From DASSBR01 sp035708085 (GTDB taxonomy: Bacteria > Pseudomonadota > Gammaproteobacteria > Natronospirales > DASSBR01): 64,000 bases of DNA. The stretch spans positions 1-64,000 of the forward strand of contig DASSTE010000073.1 of the NCBI GenBank assembly GCA_035708085.1, in the 5' to 3' direction. Within the stretch, counting starts at the first letter, position 1. The number at the start of each line of letters is the position of its first letter. Made by a program: the position numbers and the translations under genes. Under the pieces are notes generated by a model. It worked only from the letters and a program-made list of their open reading frames with translations. It had not been told where the DNA came from and made no database searches. Shown piece by piece: positions 15,644 through 23,123 of this stretch.

Positions 15644-16498
15644 TTATTGCACCGTGCCGCCGAGAACCGGGCCCGGAATCGGCGCGGAAGGGAGATTGGT
15701 AATCGCGACGTCGTTCGCCACGACCGCATACGCCTCCTGCTGGGTGTTCGCGGCTGGCGAATCGTAGCAGTTGGTGCCGTCGGAATGGCTCAGATAGGTT
15801 ATCGACGTCGGCTGCGTCCCCGCCTTGAGCATTTTGTAGGCGTTCGGGTCGGTCAGCCAGTCGGCGCGGCCATCGGAAAAGATCGCCGCCGCGAAGACTT
15901 CGCCGCCGACCTGGTCGGCGACGCTCGCCCAATTCAAATAGACATCGCCCGTACAGCCCGCACCGGTAAACAATAGCTGTTGTTCATTCGGCAGCCCGGC
16001 AATAACAGCATTTTCCGCCGCGGTCGCAGCGCTAATCTGGTAGTTGTACCCGGAACAACTGATACCCGCGAGCTGGTTCGTTGCGCGCGGATCGGAGTTG
16101 TTCGGATGGGCCGTCAGCGTGCCGAGGCAGATCTGCGGTTCGGTCGAGGCTGTTTGCATGCCGTCGTGGCTATCGCCATAGCTTTGTGTCGACAAGCTCT
16201 GCGTACTGACTTTCGACGCATTCGGCGCTTGGATCGTCAGCCGGAGATTGGCCAGTTTCTGCGCCACCGCCACCGCACTGGCATTGGCCTTGACGGTGTT
16301 CTGGAGCGTGGCGATGGTGGCCGCCTGGTCGCTGATCTGCTGCTTTAACGGGTTGACGGCATCCGCGATCGCAGCATTCACCTGCGCCATGCTAACGCCC
16401 GGATCGGCCGCTTCGGACGAACCGTGACAGGCGACCAGCAGGCCGGCCCCCAGAATGCCGACCACCAGGCCGGCGATTAGTCGTCGTATGATTTTCAT
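15644..16498 (-). CDS. Prophage-encoded lipoprotein, unknown function
   Basis: A 284-residue protein on the strand opposite to the tail genes. It has a lipoprotein signal: basic start MKIIRRL, hydrophobic stretch, and lipobox LVAC with the Cys at about residue 24. Residues 35-80 form a helical, coiled-coil-like segment (VNPLKQQISDQAATIATLQN), followed by a globular part with about six cysteines (LAGISCSGYNYQ, GAGCTGDVYLNW, DGTNCYDS) that may form disulphides in the periplasm or at the surface. GAGAGGG lies upstream of the ATG. It is the last gene before the att-like site, separately transcribed, so it may be a lysogenic-conversion (moron) gene. No family recognised. Confidence 0.65.
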   Translation of the reverse strand: MKIIRRLIAGLVVGILGAGLLVACHGSSEAADPGVSMAQVNAAIADAVNPLKQQISDQAATIATLQNTVKANASAVAVAQKLANLRLTIQAPNASKVSTQSLSTQSYGDSHDGMQTASTEPQICLGTLTAHPNNSDPRATNQLAGISCSGYNYQISAATAAENAVIAGLPNEQQLLFTGAGCTGDVYLNWASVADQVGGEVFAAAIFSDGRADWLTDPNAYKMLKAGTQPTSITYLSHSDGTNCYDSPAANTQQEAYAVVANDVAITNLPSAPIPGPVLGGTVQ

Positions 16499-16654
16499 GC
16501 TCTTACCCTCTCTGTTATCGTTAATCGGCGCCGGAAAAATCGAGCGGATGGCCGCGCCAGTCCATCCAGCTTGCCACAGCGCGCCCGCGCGCGCTAAAAT
16601 GCGCAGCCTACGGTAGCAGGGAGACGCGGACAGGGGCTGTCAGATACTGCTCGT

Positions 16655-16672
16655 ATCCTGCCCCCGCTACCA
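16655..16672 (+). other. Probable prophage attachment site (remnant of initiator tRNA 3' end)
   Basis: The sequence ATCCTGCCCCCGCTACCA is what one expects from the T-arm end, acceptor strand and CCA of a bacterial initiator tRNA(fMet). No 5' tRNA part precedes it. An initiator tRNA gene (metY) sits just before rimP in E. coli and relatives, and rimP follows here. A tRNA-type terminator lies 11 bases downstream. This fits integration into metY, with the intact tRNA at the other prophage end outside the window. The same stretch also pairs imperfectly with 16612-16621 as a hairpin, so this is not proven. Confidence 0.45.
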
Positions 16673-16683
16673 ATCTTGGCATG

Positions 16684-16704
16684 AAGCCCGTCAGGGCTTT
16701 TTTT
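16684..16704 (+). terminator. Rho-independent terminator
   Basis: A 6-base-pair stem (AAGCCC / GGGCTT, loop GTCA) followed by a run of seven T. It lies right after the tRNA-like remnant and was probably the terminator of the tRNA gene. Confidence 0.75.
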
Positions 16705-16740
16705 ATAGCTTGACCCTCCGGTTCTGGTGGGTTGCAAAAG

Positions 16741-16761
16741 TGGGCCTTCGGCCCATTTTTT
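16741..16761 (+). terminator. Terminator or attenuator before rimP
   Basis: A stem TGGGCC / GGCCCA with loop TTC followed by six T, 32 bases before the rimP start. Flanking AAAA on the left can extend the stem, so it may work in both directions. Its place just before rimP-nusA-infB makes it a candidate attenuator of that operon. Confidence 0.65.
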
Positions 16762-16792
16762 GTTTTTGCCCTCGGTGAAAAGGGTGCGAAAC

Positions 16793-17248
16793 ATGGACAC
16801 GGTGCGCGACAAACTGTTCGCGCTGCTCGAGCCGACCATCGAGCGGCTGGGTTATTCGGTGGTGGACATCGAGTACCTCCCGCGCGGGCGGCGCTCGACG
16901 TTGCGCATCTTCATCGATGGACCGAACGGCATTACGCTGGACGATTGCGGCCGGGTGAGTCACCAGGTCAGCGGGCTGCTGGATGTCGACGATCCGATTG
17001 CCGGCGCGTACGAACTGGAAATTTCGTCGCCGGGTCTGGATCGCCCGCTTCGAACGGCGGCGGATTTCGAGCGTTTTGCGGGCCATGAGGTCACGCTGAA
17101 GACGCACGCGAAGGTCAACGGGCAGCGGCGGTTTCGTGGCACGCTGGTGGGCCTTCAGGACGGGCAGGTGGTTTTGGATGTGGCGGGCGAGCGGATTGGT
17201 TTCCCTCGCACGAGTTTGGACAAAGTGAGGCTGGTGCCGGAGCTTTAA
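16793..17248 (+). CDS. rimP: Ribosome maturation factor RimP
   Basis: A 151-residue protein, the usual length. It begins MDTVRDKLFALLEPTIERLGY and carries the RimP pattern VVDIEYLPRGRRSTLRIFID, ITLDDCGRVSHQVSGLLDV and YELEISSPGLDRPL, with a C-terminal SH3-like part. RimP helps late assembly of the 30S subunit. ATG 16793 is chosen over an upstream in-frame start because family similarity starts there and the upstream start lies in the terminator hairpin. First gene of the rimP-nusA-infB-rbfA-truB operon, 4 bases before nusA. Confidence 0.95.
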   Translation: MDTVRDKLFALLEPTIERLGYSVVDIEYLPRGRRSTLRIFIDGPNGITLDDCGRVSHQVSGLLDVDDPIAGAYELEISSPGLDRPLRTAADFERFAGHEVTLKTHAKVNGQRRFRGTLVGLQDGQVVLDVAGERIGFPRTSLDKVRLVPEL

Positions 17249-17252
17249 GGTC

Positions 17253-18740
17253 ATGAACAAAGAGATTTTGCTGGTTGCGGACGCGGTTTCCAACGAGAAG
17301 GGCGTCGAGAAGGAAGTCATCTTCGAGGCGATCGAAGCCGCGCTTGCGTCTGCGACGCGCAAGCGTCACAGCGGCGAGATCGACGCCCGCGTGTCGATCG
17401 ATCGCCAGACCGGCGACTACGATACGTTCCGTCGCTGGGAAGTGCTGGACGACGACGCCGAGTTGGAAAATCCTGACGCACAGCTGACGCTGGCCGAGGC
17501 GCGTGAGCGTGATCCGTCGATCGAGCCGGGCGGCTTCATCGAGGAGCCGCTCGAGTCGGTCGCATTCGGCCGTATTGCCGCCCAGGCCGCCAAGCAGGTC
17601 ATCGTGCAGAAGGTGCGCGAGGCCGAGCGGGCGCAGGTCGTCGAAGCCTATCAGGATCGCGTCGGCGAACTGGTGATGGGCATCGTCAAGCGCCTTGAGC
17701 GCGGCAATGTCTATATCGATCTTGGCAACAACGCCGAGGCCTACATCGCGCGCGAGGAAATGATTCCGCGTGAGGCGGTGCGCCCGGGCGATCGTGTGCG
17801 CGGCTACCTGCGCGAAGTGCGCTCCGAGCCGCGCGGCCCGCAGTTGTTCGTGACGCGCACCGCGCCGGAATTCCTGATCGAGCTGTTCAAGCTCGAAGTG
17901 CCGGAAGTCGGCCAGGGCCTGATCGAGATCAAGGGCGCGGCGCGCGACCCGGGCCTGCGCGCGAAGATCGCGGTGCAGAGCCACGACCAGCGTATCGATC
18001 CCGTCGGCGCCTGCGTCGGCATGCGCGGTTCGCGCGTGCAGGCGGTGTCGAACGAGCTGTCGGGCGAGCGCATCGACATCATTTTGTGGGACGAGAACGT
18101 CGCGCAGTTCGTCATCAACGCGATGTCGCCGGCCGAAGTGCTGTCGATCGTCGTCGATGAGGATACGCACAGCATGGACATCGCGGTCGACGAGGAAAAG
18201 CTGTCGCAGGCGATCGGTCGCGGCGGCCAGAATGTGCGTCTCGCGAGCGAGTTGTCCGGCTGGGAACTCAACGTGATGTCGGAAGGGCAGGCCGAGGAGA
18301 AGAGCGAGGCCGAGACGCGCAACCTGCAGGACATGTTCATGAAGCAGCTCGACGTCGACGAGGAAGTCGCCGTCATCCTGGTGCAGGAAGGCTTTTCGAG
18401 CATCGAGGAAATCGCCTACGTGCCGAACAGCGAGTTGCTGCAGATCGAGGAATTCGACGAGGGCATCGTCGAGGAATTGCGCGGCCGTGCACGCGACGTA
18501 CTGCTGACGCAGGCGATCGCGAGCGAGGAACAGCATGCCGAGCCGGCGGACGATCTGCTCAATATGGAAGGCATGGATCGCGAATTGGCGTTCGCGCTGG
18601 CAGCACGCGGCGTCGTCACCATGGAAGATCTCGCCGAGCAGGCGGTTGACGACCTGGAAGACATTGACGATCTCGACGCGGAACGCGCCGCGGCATTGAT
18701 TATGAAAGCGCGCGAACCGTGGTTTGCGGAGGAAGGCTGA
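17253..18740 (+). CDS. nusA: Transcription termination/antitermination factor NusA
   Basis: A 495-residue protein, the normal length for gammaproteobacteria. N-terminal RNA-polymerase-binding domain (1-130), S1 domain at about 135-200 (GIVKRLERGNVYIDLGNNAE), two KH domains at about 230-345 (GACVGMRGSRVQAVSNEL, IGRGGQNVRLASEL), and C-terminal acidic repeats at about 365-490 (EGFSSIEEIAYV, ARGVVTMEDLAEQ) as in E. coli. It binds RNA polymerase and nascent RNA, controls pausing and termination, and regulates its own operon in E. coli. Confidence 0.97.
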   Translation: MNKEILLVADAVSNEKGVEKEVIFEAIEAALASATRKRHSGEIDARVSIDRQTGDYDTFRRWEVLDDDAELENPDAQLTLAEARERDPSIEPGGFIEEPLESVAFGRIAAQAAKQVIVQKVREAERAQVVEAYQDRVGELVMGIVKRLERGNVYIDLGNNAEAYIAREEMIPREAVRPGDRVRGYLREVRSEPRGPQLFVTRTAPEFLIELFKLEVPEVGQGLIEIKGAARDPGLRAKIAVQSHDQRIDPVGACVGMRGSRVQAVSNELSGERIDIILWDENVAQFVINAMSPAEVLSIVVDEDTHSMDIAVDEEKLSQAIGRGGQNVRLASELSGWELNVMSEGQAEEKSEAETRNLQDMFMKQLDVDEEVAVILVQEGFSSIEEIAYVPNSELLQIEEFDEGIVEELRGRARDVLLTQAIASEEQHAEPADDLLNMEGMDRELAFALAARGVVTMEDLAEQAVDDLEDIDDLDAERAAALIMKAREPWFAEEG

Positions 18741-18786
18741 AGCAGTTTTCCTGTCGTGACGAAGATCGGCGCATCGGAGCATTGAT

Positions 18787-21348
18787 ATGGCGGAAGTGAC
18801 CATCAAACAGTTTGCGGATGTACTCGGCGTGAGCGTCGAGCGTCTGCTGAGCCAGCTTGGCGAAGCCGGGCTGGACAAGATCGCCGACCCGGAAGCGATG
18901 ATCGACGACGACCAGAAAATGCAGTTGCTGACGCACCTGCGGCAAAGCCACGGCGCGCGGGCCGCTGGCGACGGCGGGGCCGCGTCGGCGCCGCGCAAGA
19001 TCACCCTGCGGCGGCGCAGCGTCAGCGAGCTGAAGTTGTCGGGCGCGCAGGGCCGGGCCAAGACGGTGAGCGTCGAAGTCCGCAAGAAACGTACCTACGT
19101 CAAGCGCAGCGCGATGCTTGAAGAAGAGCAGCAGCGCAAGGCGGAAGAGGCCGAGGCGCGGCAGCGCGAAGAGGCGGAGCGCGAGGAGGCCGAAGCGGCC
19201 GCGCGCGCCAAGGTGGAAGCGGAAGAGCGTGCCCGGCTGGAGCGCGAGCAGGCGGAAGAGACGCGCAAGCGCGAGGAAGAAGAGCGCGTCGAGCGCGAGC
19301 GCCAGGAAGCCGAGGCTCGCGAACGCGAGGCCGAGGCGGAGCGGGCACGCGCCGAGGCGGAAGCCAAGCGTGAGGCCGAAAAGGACGAGCGCGTGCAGAA
19401 GCGCCGCTCGACCGGTACGCCGTTGAGCGAAAATGCGGCGCGCGCCGCGCGGGCGACCAAGTACGGCCGCAAGGAACTGCATGTCGCGCAGGAAAAAAGC
19501 GGTCGCCGTCAGAAGCGCAAGACGAAGCGTCGTGCTGCCGGGCCGGTGTCGGTTGAATCGAAGCATGGTTTCGAGAAGCCGGTTGCGCCGCAGGTGCGCG
19601 AGGTGGCGATTCCGGAAACGATCACGGTCGGCGATCTGGCGCAGCGGATGGCGGTCAAGGCCACCGAGGTCATCAAGGTGATGATGGGCATGGGTGCCAT
19701 GGCTACCATCAACCAGGTCATCGACCAGGACACCGCGACGCTGGTCGTCGAGGAGATGGGTCACAAGGCCAAGCCGCTGAAGGAAAATGCGCTGGAAGAC
19801 GAGCTGATGCAGGTCAACGAAGAAGCCGAGGGCGAGGCGCAGGCGCGCCCGCCGGTGGTGACCGTGATGGGTCACGTCGACCACGGCAAGACGTCGCTGC
19901 TCGATTACATTCGCCGCACCAAGGTGGCGTCGGGCGAAGCCGGCGGTATCACGCAGCACATCGGCGCCTACCATGTCGAAACGGACAAGGGCATCGTGAC
20001 GTTCCTCGATACCCCGGGCCACGCCGCGTTTACGGCGATGCGTGCGCGCGGTGCCGAGTCGACCGACATCGTCGTGCTGGTGGTCGCCGCCGACGACGGC
20101 GTGATGCCGCAGACGGTCGAGGCGGTGCAGCATGCGCGCGCCGCGGGTGTACCGCTGGTGGTCGCGATCAACAAGATGGACCGCGAGGACGCCGATCCCG
20201 AGCGCATCAAGACCGAGCTGTCCAAGCATGAAGTTATCCCGGAAGACTGGGGTGGCGACACGATTTTCGTGCCGGTGTCGGCCAAGACCGGCTCCGGGAT
20301 AGATGATCTGCTCGAATCGATTCTGTTACAGGCGGAGGTGCTGGAACTGAAGGCGGTGCCGGAAGGTCCGGCGGCCGGTGTAGTGATCGAGTCGAGCCTG
20401 GAGAAGGGCCGCGGCTCGGTGGCGACGGTGCTGGTACAGCGCGGCACCTTGCGCGCGGGCGACATTCTGCTCGCCGGGCGCGAGTATGGCCGCGTGCGCG
20501 CAATGTTCGACGAGAACGGCGATGCGATCGAGGCGGCCGGGCCGTCAATGCCCGCGGTAGTGCTGGGTCTGTCCGGCACGCCGAATGCCGGCGACGATGT
20601 GCTGGTGGTGCCGAACGAGCGCAAGGCGCGCGAGGTCGCGCTGTATCGCCAGGGCAAGTTCCGCGACGTGAAGCTGGCCAAGCAGCAGAGCGCGAAGCTC
20701 GAGAACATGTTCGAGCAGATGGAAGCCGGCAACGTGCAGACGCTGAACGTGATGGTCAAGGCGGACGTGCAAGGCAGTGTCGAGGCGCTGACCGACAGCC
20801 TGACCGGCCTGTCGACCGACGAGGTGAAGGTCAACGTGGTGTCGAGCGGCGTCGGCGGCATTACCGAGTCGGATGCGAATCTGGCGGTGGCGTCGAACGC
20901 GGTCGTGATCGGCTTCAACGTGCGCGCCGATGCGGCTGCGCGCAAGCTGATCGCGGACAACGGCATAGATCTGCGCTATTACAGCGTGATTTACAACGTC
21001 ATCGACGATGTGAAGCAGGCGTTGAGCGGCATGCTGTCGCCGGAGATGCGCGAGCAGATCGTCGGTCTGGCGGAGGTTCGGGACGTGTTCCGCTCGCCGA
21101 AGCTGGGCGCGATCGCCGGCTGTCTGGTGACCGAAGGCGTGGTCAAGCGCCACAACCCGATTCGCGTGCTGCGCGACAACGTCGTGATTTACGAGGGCGA
21201 GCTGGAGTCGCTGCGGCGGTTCAAGGATGACGTCAACGAGGTCCGCTCCGGTACCGAATGCGGTATCGGCGTGAAGGACTACAATGACGTCAAGGTCGGC
21301 GACCAGATCGAGGTTTACGAGCGGGTCGAGGTTGCTCGGACGCTTTAA
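18787..21348 (+). CDS. infB: Translation initiation factor IF-2
   Basis: An 853-residue protein. Small N-terminal IF2N domain (MAEVTIKQFADVLGVSVERLL), then a long charged Glu/Ala/Arg-rich helix at about 110-205, a second IF2N motif, and the GTPase domain at about 355-525 with P-loop GHVDHGKTSLL, DTPGHAAF and NKMD. Domains II to IV follow (QGSVEALTDSLTGLS, KVNVVSSGVGGITESDANLA), binding fMet-tRNA at the C terminus. It delivers initiator tRNA to the ribosome. Start ATG 18787, 46 bases after nusA. Confidence 0.97.
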   Translation: MAEVTIKQFADVLGVSVERLLSQLGEAGLDKIADPEAMIDDDQKMQLLTHLRQSHGARAAGDGGAASAPRKITLRRRSVSELKLSGAQGRAKTVSVEVRKKRTYVKRSAMLEEEQQRKAEEAEARQREEAEREEAEAAARAKVEAEERARLEREQAEETRKREEEERVERERQEAEAREREAEAERARAEAEAKREAEKDERVQKRRSTGTPLSENAARAARATKYGRKELHVAQEKSGRRQKRKTKRRAAGPVSVESKHGFEKPVAPQVREVAIPETITVGDLAQRMAVKATEVIKVMMGMGAMATINQVIDQDTATLVVEEMGHKAKPLKENALEDELMQVNEEAEGEAQARPPVVTVMGHVDHGKTSLLDYIRRTKVASGEAGGITQHIGAYHVETDKGIVTFLDTPGHAAFTAMRARGAESTDIVVLVVAADDGVMPQTVEAVQHARAAGVPLVVAINKMDREDADPERIKTELSKHEVIPEDWGGDTIFVPVSAKTGSGIDDLLESILLQAEVLELKAVPEGPAAGVVIESSLEKGRGSVATVLVQRGTLRAGDILLAGREYGRVRAMFDENGDAIEAAGPSMPAVVLGLSGTPNAGDDVLVVPNERKAREVALYRQGKFRDVKLAKQQSAKLENMFEQMEAGNVQTLNVMVKADVQGSVEALTDSLTGLSTDEVKVNVVSSGVGGITESDANLAVASNAVVIGFNVRADAAARKLIADNGIDLRYYSVIYNVIDDVKQALSGMLSPEMREQIVGLAEVRDVFRSPKLGAIAGCLVTEGVVKRHNPIRVLRDNVVIYEGELESLRRFKDDVNEVRSGTECGIGVKDYNDVKVGDQIEVYERVEVARTL

Positions 21349-21441
21349 AAGTAGCTAGGACTGAGTCGCTAGGACTAAGTGAAGAATCCGCGTTTTCTCT
21401 TGCTCCACACTCAGTCCTAGGTCCTTAGTCCTAGGCACTTT
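21347..21441 (+). repeat. Intergenic inverted repeat between infB and rbfA
   Basis: Two 35-base arms (21347-21381 and 21407-21441) match as inverted repeats at 28 of 35 positions. Each arm holds the word CTAGGACT twice, so the element is also an internal direct repeat. The arms surround a 25-base spacer and fill nearly the whole gap between the two genes. It could form a long RNA hairpin separating infB from rbfA. Confidence 0.7.
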
Positions 21442-21446
21442 TCTTC

Positions 21447-21800
21447 ATGGGTCAAAGAGAATTTCCCCGCGCAAATCGCGTTAACGAAGAAATCCGCCGC
21501 ACATTGGGTCGGCTGATTCAGGAGTTGCGCGATCCACGCCTGGGGCTGGTGACAGTCACCGACGTGGAAGTCAGCAAGGACTATTCGCAGGCGAAGGTGT
21601 TTGTGTCGATGCTGAACACGGACGATCCGGCGGCATCGATTGCGGTGCTGAATCATGCGGCGGGCTTCTTGCGGCGCGAACTGGCGCACGCGACCGCGAT
21701 GCGGACGACGCCGCGGTTGCGTTTCGTGCACGATGCCAGCATCGAGCGCGCCGCGCGACTGGATGAACTGATTGATCGAGGGCTGCCGCACGATGATTAA
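21447..21800 (+). CDS. rbfA: Ribosome-binding factor A
   Basis: A 117-residue protein of normal length with the RbfA KH-type pattern: RANRVNEEIRRTLGRLIQELRDPRLGLVTVTDVEVSKDYSQAKVFVS and RTTPRLRFVHDASIE. It binds 16S rRNA near helix 1 and is needed for 30S maturation and cold growth. The ATG lies 5 bases after the inverted repeat arm. The stop overlaps the truB start. Confidence 0.96.
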   Translation: MGQREFPRANRVNEEIRRTLGRLIQELRDPRLGLVTVTDVEVSKDYSQAKVFVSMLNTDDPAASIAVLNHAAGFLRRELAHATAMRTTPRLRFVHDASIERAARLDELIDRGLPHDD

Positions 21801-22716
21801 CCCGGCTCGGGAATCGCGCCCGCCGCGTCGCGATGTCGACGGCATTTTGCTGCTCGACAAGCCGACGGGGCTGACTTCAAACCGCGCATTGCAGAAGGTC
21901 AAGTGGCTGTTCGCGGCGAAGAAGGCCGGCCATACCGGCAGCCTTGATCCGCTCGCGACCGGCCTGTTGCCGATCTGCTTCGGCGAGGCGACGAAGGTGT
22001 CGAGTTTTTTGCTCGATGCGGACAAGGGCTACCGCGTTCGCTGCCAGTTGGGTATCGCGACGGCGACCGGCGATGCCGACGGCGAGGTCATGGCGACTGA
22101 GTCGGTACCGGCGTTGACCGAGGCAGTGGTCGGGGCGGCGCTGGCGCGCTTTCGCGGTCCGATCAGCCAGACGCCGCCGATGTATTCGGCGCTCAAGCAC
22201 GAGGGCAGGCGGCTGTATGCGCTCGCTCGCGAAGGCATAGAGGTTGAGCGCAAGCCGCGCGACGTGGAGATTTATGCGCTGCAGTTGACGGCTATCGACG
22301 ACAACGCGATCGAGTTCGATGTGCGCTGTTCAAAAGGGACGTATGTGCGCACCCTGGCTGAGGATATTGCCCGTAGGCTGGGTACGGTCGGCCATGTGAC
22401 GGCACTGCGTCGTTATCAGGTCGGCGCGTTCGACGAGGCGGGGGCGCTGACGCTCGATGAGCTGGAGCGGTGTGCTTCAACCGGCAATCTTGACTCGGCG
22501 CTCACGCCGATCGACGACGCGCTGTCGCATTGGCCGGCGGTCGAGTTGAACGCGGACATGGCCTGGTATCTGCGCCGCGGACAGGCGGTGTTCGTGCCGG
22601 GCGCGCCGTCGTCGGGCTGGCTGCGGATTTACGGGCCGGATCGGACCTTTTTGGGCCTCGGCGCCGTGGATTCAAGCGGAAAAGTCGCGCCGAAGCGGCT
22701 GATTCGGGCAAAATAG
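21793..22716 (+). CDS. truB: tRNA pseudouridine(55) synthase TruB
   Basis: A 307-residue protein. The catalytic aspartate motif is GHTGSLDPLATGLLPICFGEATK, preceded by GILLLDKPTGLTSNRAL; GPISQTPPMYSALKHEGRRLYALAREG and KGTYVRTLAEDIARRLG are further family motifs, with a C-terminal PUA-like part. ATG 21793 is chosen because it overlaps the rbfA stop by 8 bases and the upstream alternative lies inside rbfA. It makes pseudouridine 55 in the T loop of tRNAs. Confidence 0.96.
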   Translation: MINPARESRPPRRDVDGILLLDKPTGLTSNRALQKVKWLFAAKKAGHTGSLDPLATGLLPICFGEATKVSSFLLDADKGYRVRCQLGIATATGDADGEVMATESVPALTEAVVGAALARFRGPISQTPPMYSALKHEGRRLYALAREGIEVERKPRDVEIYALQLTAIDDNAIEFDVRCSKGTYVRTLAEDIARRLGTVGHVTALRRYQVGAFDEAGALTLDELERCASTGNLDSALTPIDDALSHWPAVELNADMAWYLRRGQAVFVPGAPSSGWLRIYGPDRTFLGLGAVDSSGKVAPKRLIRAK

Positions 22717-22726
22717 AACGATTTTC

Positions 22727-22755
22727 TTGTGAGGCGGAGCCGGTACAGCTAAAAT
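22727..22755 (+). promoter_or_regulatory. Candidate sigma-70 promoter of rpsO
   Basis: TTGTGA at 22727-22732 and TAAAAT at 22750-22755 are separated by 17 bases. They lie between truB and rpsO, where E. coli also has an rpsO promoter. Found by eye only. Confidence 0.5.
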
Positions 22756-22808
22756 GGCCCGTTTCTTCAACTGGCAGACCACGATTATATCCGTTGCAGG
22801 AGTTTTGA

Positions 22809-23078
22809 ATGCCTTTGGATACTGAACACAAGCAGGCGATTATCGCCGATTACCAGCAGGGTCAGCGTGACACAGGGTCGCCGGAAGTCCAGGTGGCGTT
22901 GTTGTCGGCACGCATCAATGAGCTGGGCGATCATTTCAATACACACAAGAAAGATCACCATTCCCGCCGCGGACTGCTGCGCATGGTCAACCAGCGCCGC
23001 AAACTGCTCGACTACCTGAAAGATAAGGATGTCGAGCGCTACCGCACGCTGATCAAGCGCCTCGGCCTCCGCCGCTAA
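22809..23078 (+). CDS. rpsO: 30S ribosomal protein S15
   Basis: An 89-residue protein of exactly the normal length: MPLDTEHKQAIIADYQQGQ, QVALLSARINELGDHFNTH, KDHHSRRGLLRMVNQRRKLL, and IKRLGLRR at the end. It binds 16S rRNA helices 20-22 early in assembly. CAGGAG lies upstream of the ATG. It is followed by pnp as in E. coli. Confidence 0.98.
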   Translation: MPLDTEHKQAIIADYQQGQRDTGSPEVQVALLSARINELGDHFNTHKKDHHSRRGLLRMVNQRRKLLDYLKDKDVERYRTLIKRLGLRR

Positions 23079-23123
23079 GCGCCTCCCGCCTCACTCGCCA
23101 CTCGCAAGCAACAGGATATTCAA

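Noticed and set aside
16612..16671. A complete tRNA just before rimP
   Set aside because: The arms GGTAGCAGGG and CCCCCGCTACC pair, but the interval is only 60 bases and lacks D and anticodon arms. Only the 3' tRNA-like end can be supported.
16594..16839. A minus-strand frame containing KIGSGGRIR
   Set aside because: This phrase is typical of antisense translation of a tRNA 3' end. It supports the tRNA remnant, not a protein.
17115..19085. A 656-codon open frame antisense to nusA
   Set aside because: Shadow of nusA and the start of infB: Arg/Leu/His-rich with no domain.
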